Source: Corallococcus sp. EGB
GTDB lineage: Bacteria; Myxococcota; Myxococcia; Myxococcales; Myxococcaceae
Direction of reading: 5' to 3'
NCBI RefSeq assembly: GCF_019968905.1
Contig: NZ_CP079946.1
Location: forward strand, 6,917,356-6,981,355
DNA: 64,000 nt
Shown: positions 45,181-63,975 of the stretch, one piece after another
How the letters are laid out: the number at the start of each line of letters is the position of its first letter
Position numbering within the stretch: the first letter of the stretch is position 1
Notes under the pieces: model-generated
What the model saw: the letters and a program-made list of their open reading frames with translations, nothing else
Database searches by the model: none
Told to the model about the DNA's origin: nothing
Position numbers and translations under genes: made by a program

Positions 45181-46680
45181 ATGACCCCTCGCCGTCCGAT
45201 GGACCCTGGAATGCCCAGCAGCGAGCCCGCCCTCTTCCAGAGCGGCATCCCCAGCTTCGACATCCTCCTGGGGGGTGGCATCCCCTCACGACAGGCCATC
45301 ATCGTCACCGGCACGCCCGGGTCGGGCAAGACGGTGATGTGCAGCCAGATTGCCTTCGCGGCCGCGGCGCGCGGCGTCCCCGTGGTGGTGGCCACCGTCA
45401 CGTCGGAGCCCCACGACAAGCTGATGGGGGCGCTTTCCAGCTTCGACTTCTTCCAGCCGGAGCTGCTGGGCGAGAAGCTCTTCTTCATCAGCGCCTACTC
45501 GGCGCTCAAGCGGGGCGCGAAGGAGGCCCGGGACCTGCTCCTGCAGACGGTGCGGGAGCACGGCGCGGGGATGCTCTTCATCGACGGGCTGCGCTCCATC
45601 CGCGACCTCTGGCAGGACGAGGCGCGGCTGCGCGAGTTCCTCTACGAGCTGGGCATCAGCCTCGCGGCCATCAACTGCATCGGCCTGTTCACCACCGAGT
45701 ACCCGCTGGACCGGCTGATGGCGCTGCCGGAGGCCACCACGGTGGACGGCATCGTGGCGCTGTCCATCCAGCCCCAGGGCTCGCGCCGGGTGCGGCGGGT
45801 GGAGGTGGTGAAGCTGCGGGGCCGGCCCCACCTGAGCGGTGAGCACACCCTGCTCATCCGCGAGGAGGGCGTGGTGACCATCCCGCGCCTGGAGTCCACG
45901 CGCCTGGAGTACCGGGACGAGCCCCCCACGCTGACGCGCAAGAGCTTCGGGCTGCCGGAGCTGGACGCGCTGATGCACGGCGGGATTCCGGAGCTCGGCA
46001 CCACGATGCTCGCGGGGAGCATGGGCATTGGCAAGACGCTGGTGGCCCTGCACTTCGCCGCGGACGGCGCGCGCCACGGGGAGAGGGCGCTCTTCGTGTC
46101 GTTCTTCGACGCGCCCTCCATGCTCACCGCGCGTGCCCGGCGCGTGGGCCTGGACGTGGACCCGGACCTGCGCGCGGGGCGGCTGGTGATGCGGTACGTG
46201 CCGCCCATGGAGACCGAGGCGGACGTGCTCGTGCAGGACCTCCTGGCGGAGGTGGACGCGCTCGGCGTCAAGCGGCTGGTGCTGGACGGGCTCACCGAGC
46301 TGGAGATGGCCATCCTGGATCCCGCGCGCCGGCGCACCTTCCTCGCGTCGCTGGCGATGCGCCTGCGCATGCGGGGCGTCACCACCCTGTTCACCCGCGA
46401 GGTGTCGAAGGTCGTGGGCACGGAGCTGGACTTCAACGACGCGCCGGTCGCCAGCCTGGGTGAGAACGTGCTGCTCCTGCGCTACGTGGAGCTGCACGGC
46501 CAGGTGCACCGGCTCCTGTCCGTGCTCAAGATGCGGGACAGCGAATACGTGGCGGACCTGCGCGAGTTCGTCATCACGGACGCAGGCGTGAAGGTGCTCG
46601 CGCCCATCCGCTCCGCCGTGGGCCTGCTGACCGGCCAGGCCCGCCCGCTGGGCACCACCATTGGAGGAGTGGGTGAATGA
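45181..46680 (+). CDS. Double-RecA KaiC-like ATPase
   Basis: 499 residues with two tandem RecA/KaiC domains. The first has Walker A GTPGSGKT at residues 44-51 and FIDGLRSI as Walker B; the second has GSMGIGKT at 279-286 and LVLDGLTELE. The phase-clock type QSGIPSFDILLGGGIPSRQA and GLPELDALMHGGIPELG lead-ins are typical of KaiC family ATPases outside cyanobacteria, which act in stress and signalling rather than as clocks. There is no KaiA or KaiB gene. ATG 45181 was used; 45199 and 45211 are alternatives. Its ATGA stop/start overlap joins it to a receiver-histidine kinase gene. Confidence 0.88.
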   Translation: MTPRRPMDPGMPSSEPALFQSGIPSFDILLGGGIPSRQAIIVTGTPGSGKTVMCSQIAFAAAARGVPVVVATVTSEPHDKLMGALSSFDFFQPELLGEKLFFISAYSALKRGAKEARDLLLQTVREHGAGMLFIDGLRSIRDLWQDEARLREFLYELGISLAAINCIGLFTTEYPLDRLMALPEATTVDGIVALSIQPQGSRRVRRVEVVKLRGRPHLSGEHTLLIREEGVVTIPRLESTRLEYRDEPPTLTRKSFGLPELDALMHGGIPELGTTMLAGSMGIGKTLVALHFAADGARHGERALFVSFFDAPSMLTARARRVGLDVDPDLRAGRLVMRYVPPMETEADVLVQDLLAEVDALGVKRLVLDGLTELEMAILDPARRRTFLASLAMRLRMRGVTTLFTREVSKVVGTELDFNDAPVASLGENVLLLRYVELHGQVHRLLSVLKMRDSEYVADLREFVITDAGVKVLAPIRSAVGLLTGQARPLGTTIGGVGE

Positions 46681-47756
46681 GCCTGGTCCTCATCGCGGAG
46701 GATGAAGAGGCGCTCCTGGAGGTCTTTTCGGAGGTGGTGGAGGACCTGGGCCACCGCGTGGTCCGCGCGCACAACGGCGAAGAGGCGCTGATGCTGGCGC
46801 GCACGGAGACGCCGGACCTGGTGGTCAGTGACCACATGATGCCCCGGCGCACCGGCATGCAGCTGCTGCACGCGATGCGCTCCGAACCCACCCTGTCTGA
46901 CGTCCCCTTCCTGCTCTTGAGCGCGGCGCGCCCCCAGGGGCGTGAGGCGGCCCAGACCTTCCTCGCGAAGCCGGTGGACCTGGCCACCTTCGAGCAGGCG
47001 GTGAGCAGCGCGCTCCAGCAGCGCGCGACCACCCGCGAGGACGCCGCCCCAACGGCACGCGAGGCGGCCTCCACCGCGATGAGCCTGGCGCGCGAGGAGA
47101 TGCTCAACTGGGTGGCGCACGAGCTGAAGACGCCGCTGAGCTCCGCGCGCCTCAACACCCAACTGCTCTTGCGCAAGGTCCAGAAGCGCGGCATCGAGGA
47201 CGAGCGCCGCTCCGCGGAGGCCGTGCTGCGCCAATTGGACCGGATGAACGGTCTGGTCACCTCCATCCTGGATGCGTCGCGCCTGGCGGACGGGAAGCTG
47301 GAGCTGAAGCTTCAGCCCACCGCGCTGGCGCCCTTCCTGGAGGAGCTCGTCCAGGAGTGGCGCGAGCTGCAACCGGAGATGGACTTCTCCCTCCAGGCCG
47401 GGGAGCCGGTGGAGCCCTTGCTGCTGGACGCGGAGCGGCTGCGCCAGGTGCTCAACAACCTGCTGTCCAACGCGGTGAAGTACAGCGGCACGTCGCGCCA
47501 CATCGAGGTGGGGCTGACGCTCAACCCGGGCCTCGTCCTCATCCACGTGCGCGACTGGGGCGTGGGCATCCCGGCCAGCGCCCTGCCCCACGTCTTCGAC
47601 CGCTTCCAGCGCGCGGACACGGACCGGGACCGCGGCCACGGCCTGGGCCTCTTCATCGCCGCCGCGCTCGCGAAGCTGCACGGCGGCTCGCTCTCCGTCC
47701 GCTCCGCCCTGGGTGAGGGCTCCACCTTCACCCTGCGCCTGCCCCGGAGGAACTGA
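46677..47756 (+). CDS. Receiver-histidine kinase hybrid, coupled to the KaiC-like ATPase
   Basis: 359 residues in the order receiver then kinase. The receiver (1-115) has Asp8-Glu-Asp, phospho-acceptor Asp52 (VVSDHMMP) and Lys98. After a linker, the dimerisation helix carries His148 (NWVAHELKTPLSSARL), and the HATPase domain shows N-box LRQVLNNLLSNAVKYS, DWGVGIP, and GHGLGLF. It has no membrane segment, so it is a soluble sensor whose kinase is presumably controlled by its own receiver or by the neighbouring ATPase. The start overlaps the KaiC stop by four bases (ATGA), so the two products are made together. Confidence 0.92.
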   Translation: MSLVLIAEDEEALLEVFSEVVEDLGHRVVRAHNGEEALMLARTETPDLVVSDHMMPRRTGMQLLHAMRSEPTLSDVPFLLLSAARPQGREAAQTFLAKPVDLATFEQAVSSALQQRATTREDAAPTAREAASTAMSLAREEMLNWVAHELKTPLSSARLNTQLLLRKVQKRGIEDERRSAEAVLRQLDRMNGLVTSILDASRLADGKLELKLQPTALAPFLEELVQEWRELQPEMDFSLQAGEPVEPLLLDAERLRQVLNNLLSNAVKYSGTSRHIEVGLTLNPGLVLIHVRDWGVGIPASALPHVFDRFQRADTDRDRGHGLGLFIAAALAKLHGGSLSVRSALGEGSTFTLRLPRRN

Positions 47757-47789
47757 AGCAACACTGCACGTTTCCGCCGCAATTCCTCC

Positions 47790-47804
47790 TAGACCGTCTA
47801 AAAT
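47790..47804 (+). promoter_or_regulatory. Candidate operator/-10 region upstream of the MFS-NRPS operon
   Basis: TAGACCGTCTA (47790-47800) is a perfect 11-base palindrome like the half-sites of TetR-family operators. It overlaps TAAAAT (47799-47804), a good -10 element about 46 bases before the GTG start of the exporter. No clear -35 is seen, and no regulator gene is adjacent. The assignment is tentative. Confidence 0.35.
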
Positions 47805-47850
47805 AGAAGTCCGCGAACACCCTGCGCTCTCGGTGAATTAGAAAGCGAGT

Positions 47851-49089
47851 GTGTCCACGCCTTCTTCGTCCCGGCTGTCCTCGCTGCGCGCGCTGAAGCA
47901 CCGCGACTTCGCCTTTCTGTGGGGGGGCGCGGCGCTGTCCAACATCGGCACGTGGATGGAGGTGCTGGCGCTGGGCGTGTACGTGACGAAGGTCACGGGC
48001 CGGGCGGAGTGGACGGGGGGTGTGGCGGCGCTGACGTGGCTGCCGTCCATCCTGTTGTCGCCGCTGGGGGGCGCGCTGGGGGACCGGTTCGACCGGCGGC
48101 GCGCGGTGGGGTTGGGGGCGCTGGTGCAGATGGTGCTCGCGGGCACGCTGGCGGCGCTGGCCTTCACGGGCGGGCTGACGGTGCGGTGGGTGGCGGTCAT
48201 CTCCTTTCTCAATGGCTGCGCGGTGACGCTGTTCATGCCCGCGTTCTCCGCGCTCATTGCCGTATCGGTGCCGAAGGAGGATCTGCACAGCGCGCTCAGC
48301 CTCAACTCGGCCCAGGCCAACCTGGGGCGCATCTGCGGCCCCGCGCTGGCGGCGCTGCTCATCGCGCACGCGGACATCGGCTGGGTGCTGCTGCTCAACA
48401 CGCTGTCTTTCGGCGCGGTGGTGCTGTCGCTGTGGGGTGTGCGCGGGGCGCAGGCCCGCGCGAAGCCGTCCCTGCCCGAGGGGGTGTGGGCGGGCATCGC
48501 GCGAGGCCTCCAGGTGGCTCGGGCGGATGAAGCGCTGCTCATGGCGATGGGCGGGACGCTGGCCATCGCGGTGTGCATCGCGCCGTTCACGGCGCTGGCG
48601 CCGGTGATGGCCATCCGGGTGTTCGGCCAGGACGCGGGCGCCACGTCGATGCTGGTGACGGCGCAGGGGACGGGTGCATTCCTGGCGGCGCTGGGCGCGG
48701 GCACGCTCGCGGACCGGCTGGGACGGGGGCGGCTGTTGGAGGTGAGCCTGCTGCTCATCGGTCCGGTGGCGGCGGCGTACTGGCTGTCCCCGTCGCTGGG
48801 GTTCGCGACGGTGGCGGTGCTGCTGTTGGGGTCGCTCTACATGCTGACGCTCACGGGGCTGGCCACGGTGTGCCAGGCGCGGGTGTCCGGAGAGCTCCAG
48901 GCGCGCATCGCCAGCCTCAACTCCATGCTGCTCTTCGTCGGCTTCACGGTGGGCGTGTGGTCGCAGGGCGCGCTCGCGGACCGGCTGGGCGTGCGCGCCG
49001 TCATGGGGGGCGCGGCGTTCGGGTTCCTCCTCTTCACCGTCCTGCTGCGCACGGTGCGCTCGCGCGGCTTCGCTGCCTACGAGACCTGA
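47851..49089 (+). CDS. MFS exporter (DHA3/EntS-like), probably exporting the NRPS product
   Basis: 412 residues with about twelve hydrophobic helices: FAFLWGGAALSNIGTWMEVL (first helix of the EntS-like MFS_3 branch), GGALGDRFDRRRAVG after the second, SLNSAQANLGRICGPALAALL, and TLADRLGRGRLLE. MFS_3 proteins often export siderophores and antibiotics. The GTG start (47851) is set by the first conserved helix. The NRPS gene begins 12 bases after its stop, so the two almost certainly form one operon, with this protein as the product exporter or self-protection. Confidence 0.88.
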   Translation: MSTPSSSRLSSLRALKHRDFAFLWGGAALSNIGTWMEVLALGVYVTKVTGRAEWTGGVAALTWLPSILLSPLGGALGDRFDRRRAVGLGALVQMVLAGTLAALAFTGGLTVRWVAVISFLNGCAVTLFMPAFSALIAVSVPKEDLHSALSLNSAQANLGRICGPALAALLIAHADIGWVLLLNTLSFGAVVLSLWGVRGAQARAKPSLPEGVWAGIARGLQVARADEALLMAMGGTLAIAVCIAPFTALAPVMAIRVFGQDAGATSMLVTAQGTGAFLAALGAGTLADRLGRGRLLEVSLLLIGPVAAAYWLSPSLGFATVAVLLLGSLYMLTLTGLATVCQARVSGELQARIASLNSMLLFVGFTVGVWSQGALADRLGVRAVMGGAAFGFLLFTVLLRTVRSRGFAAYET

Positions 49090-49101
49090 CGGAATCACAC
49101 G

Positions 49102-59397
<10,296 letters not shown>

Positions 59398-59403
59398 CCA
59401 TGG

Positions 59404-59419
59404 GCCGGCACGCGCCGGC
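59404..59419. terminator. Hairpin between the convergent NRPS and YbdD-like genes
   Basis: GCCGGC (59404-59409) and GCCGGC (59414-59419) with loop ACGC form a 6-bp GC stem in the 40-base gap downstream of both the NRPS and the YbdD-like gene. Its position fits a shared terminator, but there is no T-run. Confidence 0.4.
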
Positions 59420-59437
59420 TCCGCCCTCCCCAGCGCT

Positions 59438-59644
59438 TCAGCAGCACCGGCCGCCTCCGGCGCGGTAGCGGGCCTGGAGGCGGTCGTTGAAGAACTCCGC
59501 GTAGGTCATCACCGGCCGGTCCGGATGATGCCGACGCATGTGAGCGACATAGGTGTCGTAGTCCGGTACGCCAATCATCGACCGCGCGGTGCGCACGGCC
59601 TCGCGCCAGCCGTTCCGGAGCACATGGATGAATGCGCGCCTCAC
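59438..59644 (-). CDS. YbdD/YjiX-family (DUF466) small CstA partner
   Basis: 68 residues. SMIGVPDYDTYVAHMRRHHP and the terminal AEFFNDRLQARY, RCC segment are the family signature; the GVPDYDxY motif and C-terminal Cys pair are diagnostic. In enterobacteria the YbdD partner is needed for pyruvate uptake by CstA-type carriers. The start overlaps the CstA stop by four bases (ATGA), ensuring coupled translation. It is normal in length for the family. Confidence 0.9.
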   Translation of the reverse strand: MRRAFIHVLRNGWREAVRTARSMIGVPDYDTYVAHMRRHHPDRPVMTYAEFFNDRLQARYRAGGGRCC

Positions 59645-61707
59645 GGCTTCACCGCGAGGTCGGCGGCCACGTAGGGTGTCTCGTGCGAGGTGGGCACCGG
59701 CGAACTCCGAGCCCGGAGCGCGGCGCGCACACCGAAGAGCACCGTCGCCACGACGACCCCCATGAAGAACACGGTGAGGCCCGCATCCAGGTAGTCATTG
59801 CGGATGATGGCCTCCATCTCCTCCACCGACTTCGCGGGAGCGATGAGGCGCCCTTCCGCCACCGCCTGGGAGAAGGCCCGCGCGTGGGCCACGAAGCTCA
59901 CGCGCACGTCTCCACCGAGCACCTTCTGGAAGCCGGCGGTGAGGGTGCACAACACCAGCCACGCGGCGGGGATGCCGGGCACCCAGACGTAGCGCTCGCG
60001 CTTCATCTTCACCAGCGTCACGCAGCCCAGTGTCAGCGCCACCGCGGCGAGCATCTGGTTGGCGATGCCGAACAGCGGCCACAGCGTGTTGATGCCGCCC
60101 AGCGGATCCACCACGCCCTGGTAGAGGAAGTAGCCCCAGGCGGCCACGCACAGCGCGGTGGCCAGCAGGTTCGCGCCCCAGGACTCCGTGCGCTTGAGCG
60201 GCGCGTACACCAGGCCCGCCAGCTCCTGGATCATGAAGCGCCCCACGCGCGTGCCGGCGTCCACGGTGGTGAGGATGAAGAGCGCCTCGAAGAGGATGGC
60301 GTAGTGGTACCAGAAGGCCATCATCCCCTGCCCGGACACCAGCCCGTGGAGGATCTGCGCCATGCCCACCGCCAGGGTGGGCGCGCCGCCCGCGCGGGAC
60401 AGGATGGTCGTCTCACCGATGTCGCGCGCCGTCTGCTCCAGCACCTCCGGGGTGATGACGAAGCCCCACTGGCTGAGCGTCGTCGCCGCCTTCACCGCGT
60501 CCGTGCCGATGAGCGCCGCGGGCGAGTTCATCGCGAAGTACACGCCCGGCTCCAGCACCGTCGCGGCGATGAGCGCCATGATGGCCACGAAGGCCTCCAT
60601 CAGCATGGCGCCATAGCCCACGAGCCGCGCGTCCCCTTCCGTGGCCAGCATCTTCGGCGTGGTGCCGGACGCGATGAGCGAGTGCCACCCGGACACCGCG
60701 CCGCACGCGATGGTGATGAAGAGGAACGGGAACAGGGTGCCGGAGAACACGGGCCCGGTTCCGTCCACGAACCGGGTCACCGCGGGCAGGCGCATGTGCG
60801 GCGCCGCCAGCACGATGCCCACCGCCAGCAGCAGCACGGTGCCAATCTTGAGGAAGGTGGACAGGTAGTCGCGCGGCGCGAGCAACAGCCACACCGGCAG
60901 CACCGCCGCGCAGAACCCGTAGCCGATGAGCAGCCACGCCAGCGCACGGCTGTCGAAGGTGAACCAGGGTCCCCAGGTGGCGGACTCGGAGACCTGACCG
61001 CCCAGCCAGATGCTGAGCATCAGGAGCACGAAGCCGACGATGGACACCTCCAGCACCTTGCCCGGCCGCACGTAGCGCAGATACAGGCCCATGGCCACCG
61101 CGATGGGGATGGTCATCGCCACGGTGAAGGTGCCCCAAGGGCTGTGCGTCAGCGCCTTCACCACCACCAGCGCCAGCACCGCGAGGATGATCATCATGAT
61201 CATCAGCACGCCCACCATGGCCGTCACGCCGGCCGCGGGCCCCAGCTCCATGCGCACCATGTCGCCCAGCGACTTGCCGTCGCGGCGCACGGACAGGAAC
61301 AGCGTCACGAAGTCCTGCACCGCGCCGGCCACCACCACACCCGCGAGGATCCACAGCGTGCCGGGCAGGTAGCCCATCTGCGCGGCAAGCACCGGGCCCA
61401 CCAGCGGTCCCGCGCCCGCGATGGCCGCGAAGTGGTGGCCGAACACGACCCACCGGTCCGTGGGCACGTAGTCCAGGCCGTCGTTGCGGAGTTCGGCGGG
61501 GGTGGCTCGGGTGGGGTCTACCTGGAGCGCCTTTTCGGCAATGAAACGGCCGTAGAAACGATATCCCAGAATGAAGACCGCGACCGAGGCGACCACCAGC
61601 CAGATGGCGCTGATGGACTCTCCCCGGTGCAGCGCCACCACGCCCAGGCAGAAGGCCCCCACCAGCGCCAGGGCGACCCAGCCCAACTTCCGAGCGACTC
61701 CACCCAT
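59641..61707 (-). CDS. cstA: CstA-type carbon starvation/pyruvate transporter
   Basis: 688 residues, a large polytopic membrane protein. Signature stretches: GYRFYGRFIAEKALQVDPTR, PTDRWVVFGHHFAAIAGAGP, LVGPVLAAQMGYLPGTLW, VQDFVTLFLSVRRDGKSLGD, and ACGAVSGWHSLIASGTTPK. CstA proteins import peptides or pyruvate when carbon is scarce. ATG 61705-61707 (MGGVARKL) has GGGAG six bases upstream; ATGs at 61719 and 61752 are less well placed. Its small YbdD-like partner is encoded directly after it. Confidence 0.94.
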   Translation of the reverse strand: MGGVARKLGWVALALVGAFCLGVVALHRGESISAIWLVVASVAVFILGYRFYGRFIAEKALQVDPTRATPAELRNDGLDYVPTDRWVVFGHHFAAIAGAGPLVGPVLAAQMGYLPGTLWILAGVVVAGAVQDFVTLFLSVRRDGKSLGDMVRMELGPAAGVTAMVGVLMIMMIILAVLALVVVKALTHSPWGTFTVAMTIPIAVAMGLYLRYVRPGKVLEVSIVGFVLLMLSIWLGGQVSESATWGPWFTFDSRALAWLLIGYGFCAAVLPVWLLLAPRDYLSTFLKIGTVLLLAVGIVLAAPHMRLPAVTRFVDGTGPVFSGTLFPFLFITIACGAVSGWHSLIASGTTPKMLATEGDARLVGYGAMLMEAFVAIMALIAATVLEPGVYFAMNSPAALIGTDAVKAATTLSQWGFVITPEVLEQTARDIGETTILSRAGGAPTLAVGMAQILHGLVSGQGMMAFWYHYAILFEALFILTTVDAGTRVGRFMIQELAGLVYAPLKRTESWGANLLATALCVAAWGYFLYQGVVDPLGGINTLWPLFGIANQMLAAVALTLGCVTLVKMKRERYVWVPGIPAAWLVLCTLTAGFQKVLGGDVRVSFVAHARAFSQAVAEGRLIAPAKSVEEMEAIIRNDYLDAGLTVFFMGVVVATVLFGVRAALRARSSPVPTSHETPYVAADLAVKP

Positions 61708-61825
61708 GATGTCTCCCATCAGCGGGCAGGCCACCCCTACCCCGTGCGCCATTTATAGCGCACGGTCCCCGCCTCCCCGGCCCGCTCGCGGGGAACTGCC
61801 CCGTGGAAGAAGCCGGAGCAAGGCC

Positions 61826-62365
61826 ATGCGCCTCGTCCTCGCGGGCGTGCTCGCCGCGCGCACCACGCCGCGCGCCACGTCGAAGGCCAGCACCTCGGAC
61901 GCGTACGGCATGTGGCGCTCGCGCGGCTACGGCTGGCTGCTCGTCAAGCCGCTGCCCAACGTGTGGCCGGTGCGCCTGTCGAACGAGCACTACGCCGACG
62001 CGTGGGGCCAGGACTTCGAGGCCCGGGGCCTGCCGCCACGACGGCCCCTGGACGTCTTCGGCGACGGCAAGGACCTCTGGCACTCCCACGCGCGCAATCC
62101 GTGCGCTGGCGGATTCACTGGAACCCGCGGTGGCGAAACCCGCGCCATGGGAAGCAGGTGGTCTGTCACGCCGCGCCTTTCCGGACGCGCGGACCTACCG
62201 CTCCACCGGAAGCCTCCAGCGCCGTCCAGAGGAGCCCGCCCCGCCAAGCGCTCCGGCACGAAGAAGACGCGGCCCCCAGCGGCGGCCCACCGCGCCACGA
62301 CGAGACAGCGCACGTCCTCGACCGCGAGGAAGACCGCGGCCCGGAAGCGCACGAAGAAGTCCTGA
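61826..62365 (+). CDS. Doubtful gene: conserved-looking N-terminus, Lys/Ala-rich C-terminus
   Basis: A 179-residue open frame. The first about 90 codons (RSRGYGWLLVKPLPNVWPVR, LSNEHYADAWGQDFEARGLP) have strong G/C-ending codon bias and look coding. From about 62095 the bias in this frame drops and the next frame reads plausibly (AIRALADSLEPAVAKPAPW, FPDARTYRSTG); later this frame again gives a basic tail (KRSGTKKTRPP, ARKTAARKRTKKS) like DNA-binding tails of myxobacterial proteins. I suspect one or two frameshifts, real or sequencing. No family was recognised. It lies convergent with the monooxygenase (3 bases apart). Confidence 0.4.
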   Translation: MRLVLAGVLAARTTPRATSKASTSDAYGMWRSRGYGWLLVKPLPNVWPVRLSNEHYADAWGQDFEARGLPPRRPLDVFGDGKDLWHSHARNPCAGGFTGTRGGETRAMGSRWSVTPRLSGRADLPLHRKPPAPSRGARPAKRSGTKKTRPPAAAHRATTRQRTSSTARKTAARKRTKKS

Positions 62366-62368
62366 GCC

Positions 62369-63865
62369 TCACGGCCGGAGCGTGCGGGTCGCGGCCGGCC
62401 GGGGAAGCGTGACGTAGTCCGACGGTTCGAAGCGCTCCACCCGGTGACGAAAGGCCGCGGTGGTGCCGGGCCAGAGGGCGGAGTTGCGCCCCGTGGCGTC
62501 CATGTACCAGCTCCGGCATCCGCCCTGGTTCCACACCGTGCGGGACAGGCGCGCGTCCAGGTCCCGCACGAAGGCGTCCTGTGCCTTCGGATCCGGCTCC
62601 ACGGCGGCGGCACCCCGGGCCTCCAGGTACCGCAGCGCGCCCAGCACGTGCTCCACCTGAGCCTCCATCATCAACAGCACGGAGGTGTGGCCCAGGGTGG
62701 TGTGGGGCCCCTGTAGGAGGAAGAGGTTGGGAAAGCCACTCACGGTGATGCCCAGGAAGGCCCGCGGACTGCCCGCCCACACCTGCGCGAGCGTCCGGCC
62801 GTCCCGCCCCTGGATGTGGTGCCCCAGGGGCATCTCCGTCGCCTGGAAGCCGGTGCCGAAGACGAGCGTGTCCACCGGATGGACAGCGCCGTCACCGGTG
62901 ATGACCGCGTCCTCGCGCACCTCGCGGATGGGCTCGGTGACAACCTCCACGTTCGGGCGCGTGAGGGCCGGCAGGTAGTCGTCGGAGACGAGGATGCGCT
63001 TGCACCCCATCGTGTACCGGGGCGTGAGCCGCTCGCGGAGCGCAGGGTCCTTCACCACCTTCAGCATGTGCCGCAGCACCCACCGCTGCCCGAGCCGGAG
63101 GATCCACGGGTTCTGGAAGCCCAGGGCCAGGCAGTCGCGCAGGATGCGCAGCGCCTCGCGCAGGAGCCACCGCATGCCCGGCACCCACCGGTACAGCGCC
63201 TTTCGCAGGGCGCTGTTGGGCTTGTCCCCCCGGGGCAACACCCACGCGGGCGTGCGCTGGAAGAGGACGAGCCGGCCGACCTCCGGCTGGATGGCCGGCA
63301 CGATCTGCACCGCCGACGCGCCCGTGCCCACCACGCCCACCCGGCGTCCGGCCAGCGCGTGGTCCGGATCCCACCGCGCTGAGTGCATCACCTTGCCCCG
63401 GAAGCGCTCCAGCCCGGGCAGGGGTGGAATCACGGGCTCGCTCAGGGTGCCCACCGCGACCACCAAGGCGTCCGCGGTGAGGCCTCCCTGGGACGTCTCC
63501 AGCCTCCAGCGCCGCGCGGTCGCGTCCCACTTCGCGGAGAGGACCGCGAGCCCCAAGCGGATGAAGGGCTCCAACTGGAACCGCCGCACGCAGTCGCGCA
63601 GGTACGCCTGGATCTCCCAAGCCGGCGAGTAGACGCGGGACCAGCCGGGGTTCGGCGCGAAGGAGAACGAGTACAGCAGCGACTGCACGTCGCACGCGCA
63701 GCCGGGATAGATGTTGTCGCGCCAGACACCGCCCACGTCGTCCGCGCGCTCCAGGATGACGAAGTCGTCGAGGCCTTCCTGCTTCAACCGGATGGCCATG
63801 CCCAGCCCGGCGAAGCCCGCGCCCACGATGGCGACGCGCACGTGCTGAGGAAGACGGGAAGACAC
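62369..63865 (-). CDS. Baeyer-Villiger-type FAD monooxygenase
   Basis: 498 residues. An FAD-binding Rossmann motif GAGFAG (residues 15-20), the Baeyer-Villiger fingerprint FRGKVMHSARWDPD (FxGxxxHxxxW followed by Asp), and a second Rossmann motif VGTGASAVQ for NADPH are visible, along with the family DNIYPGCACDVQS and ATEMPLGHHIQG segments. These enzymes use NADPH and oxygen to turn ketones into esters or lactones. The substrate is unknown. The GTG start (63865) has a near-ideal AGGAGGTCC Shine-Dalgarno about 5 bases upstream. A palindrome lies 111-135 bases upstream and may control it. Confidence 0.92.
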   Translation of the reverse strand: MSSRLPQHVRVAIVGAGFAGLGMAIRLKQEGLDDFVILERADDVGGVWRDNIYPGCACDVQSLLYSFSFAPNPGWSRVYSPAWEIQAYLRDCVRRFQLEPFIRLGLAVLSAKWDATARRWRLETSQGGLTADALVVAVGTLSEPVIPPLPGLERFRGKVMHSARWDPDHALAGRRVGVVGTGASAVQIVPAIQPEVGRLVLFQRTPAWVLPRGDKPNSALRKALYRWVPGMRWLLREALRILRDCLALGFQNPWILRLGQRWVLRHMLKVVKDPALRERLTPRYTMGCKRILVSDDYLPALTRPNVEVVTEPIREVREDAVITGDGAVHPVDTLVFGTGFQATEMPLGHHIQGRDGRTLAQVWAGSPRAFLGITVSGFPNLFLLQGPHTTLGHTSVLLMMEAQVEHVLGALRYLEARGAAAVEPDPKAQDAFVRDLDARLSRTVWNQGGCRSWYMDATGRNSALWPGTTAAFRHRVERFEPSDYVTLPRPAATRTLRP

Positions 63866-63975
63866 GGGCGGACCTCCTGGAGGCGCGGGGCGCGCAGCCC
63901 CGGACCTTCATGCTGTGCACATTCCACCCGGCTCGGCACCCACCTGGCCGGAGGGCCCGTCCGCGCGCGTCCCAA

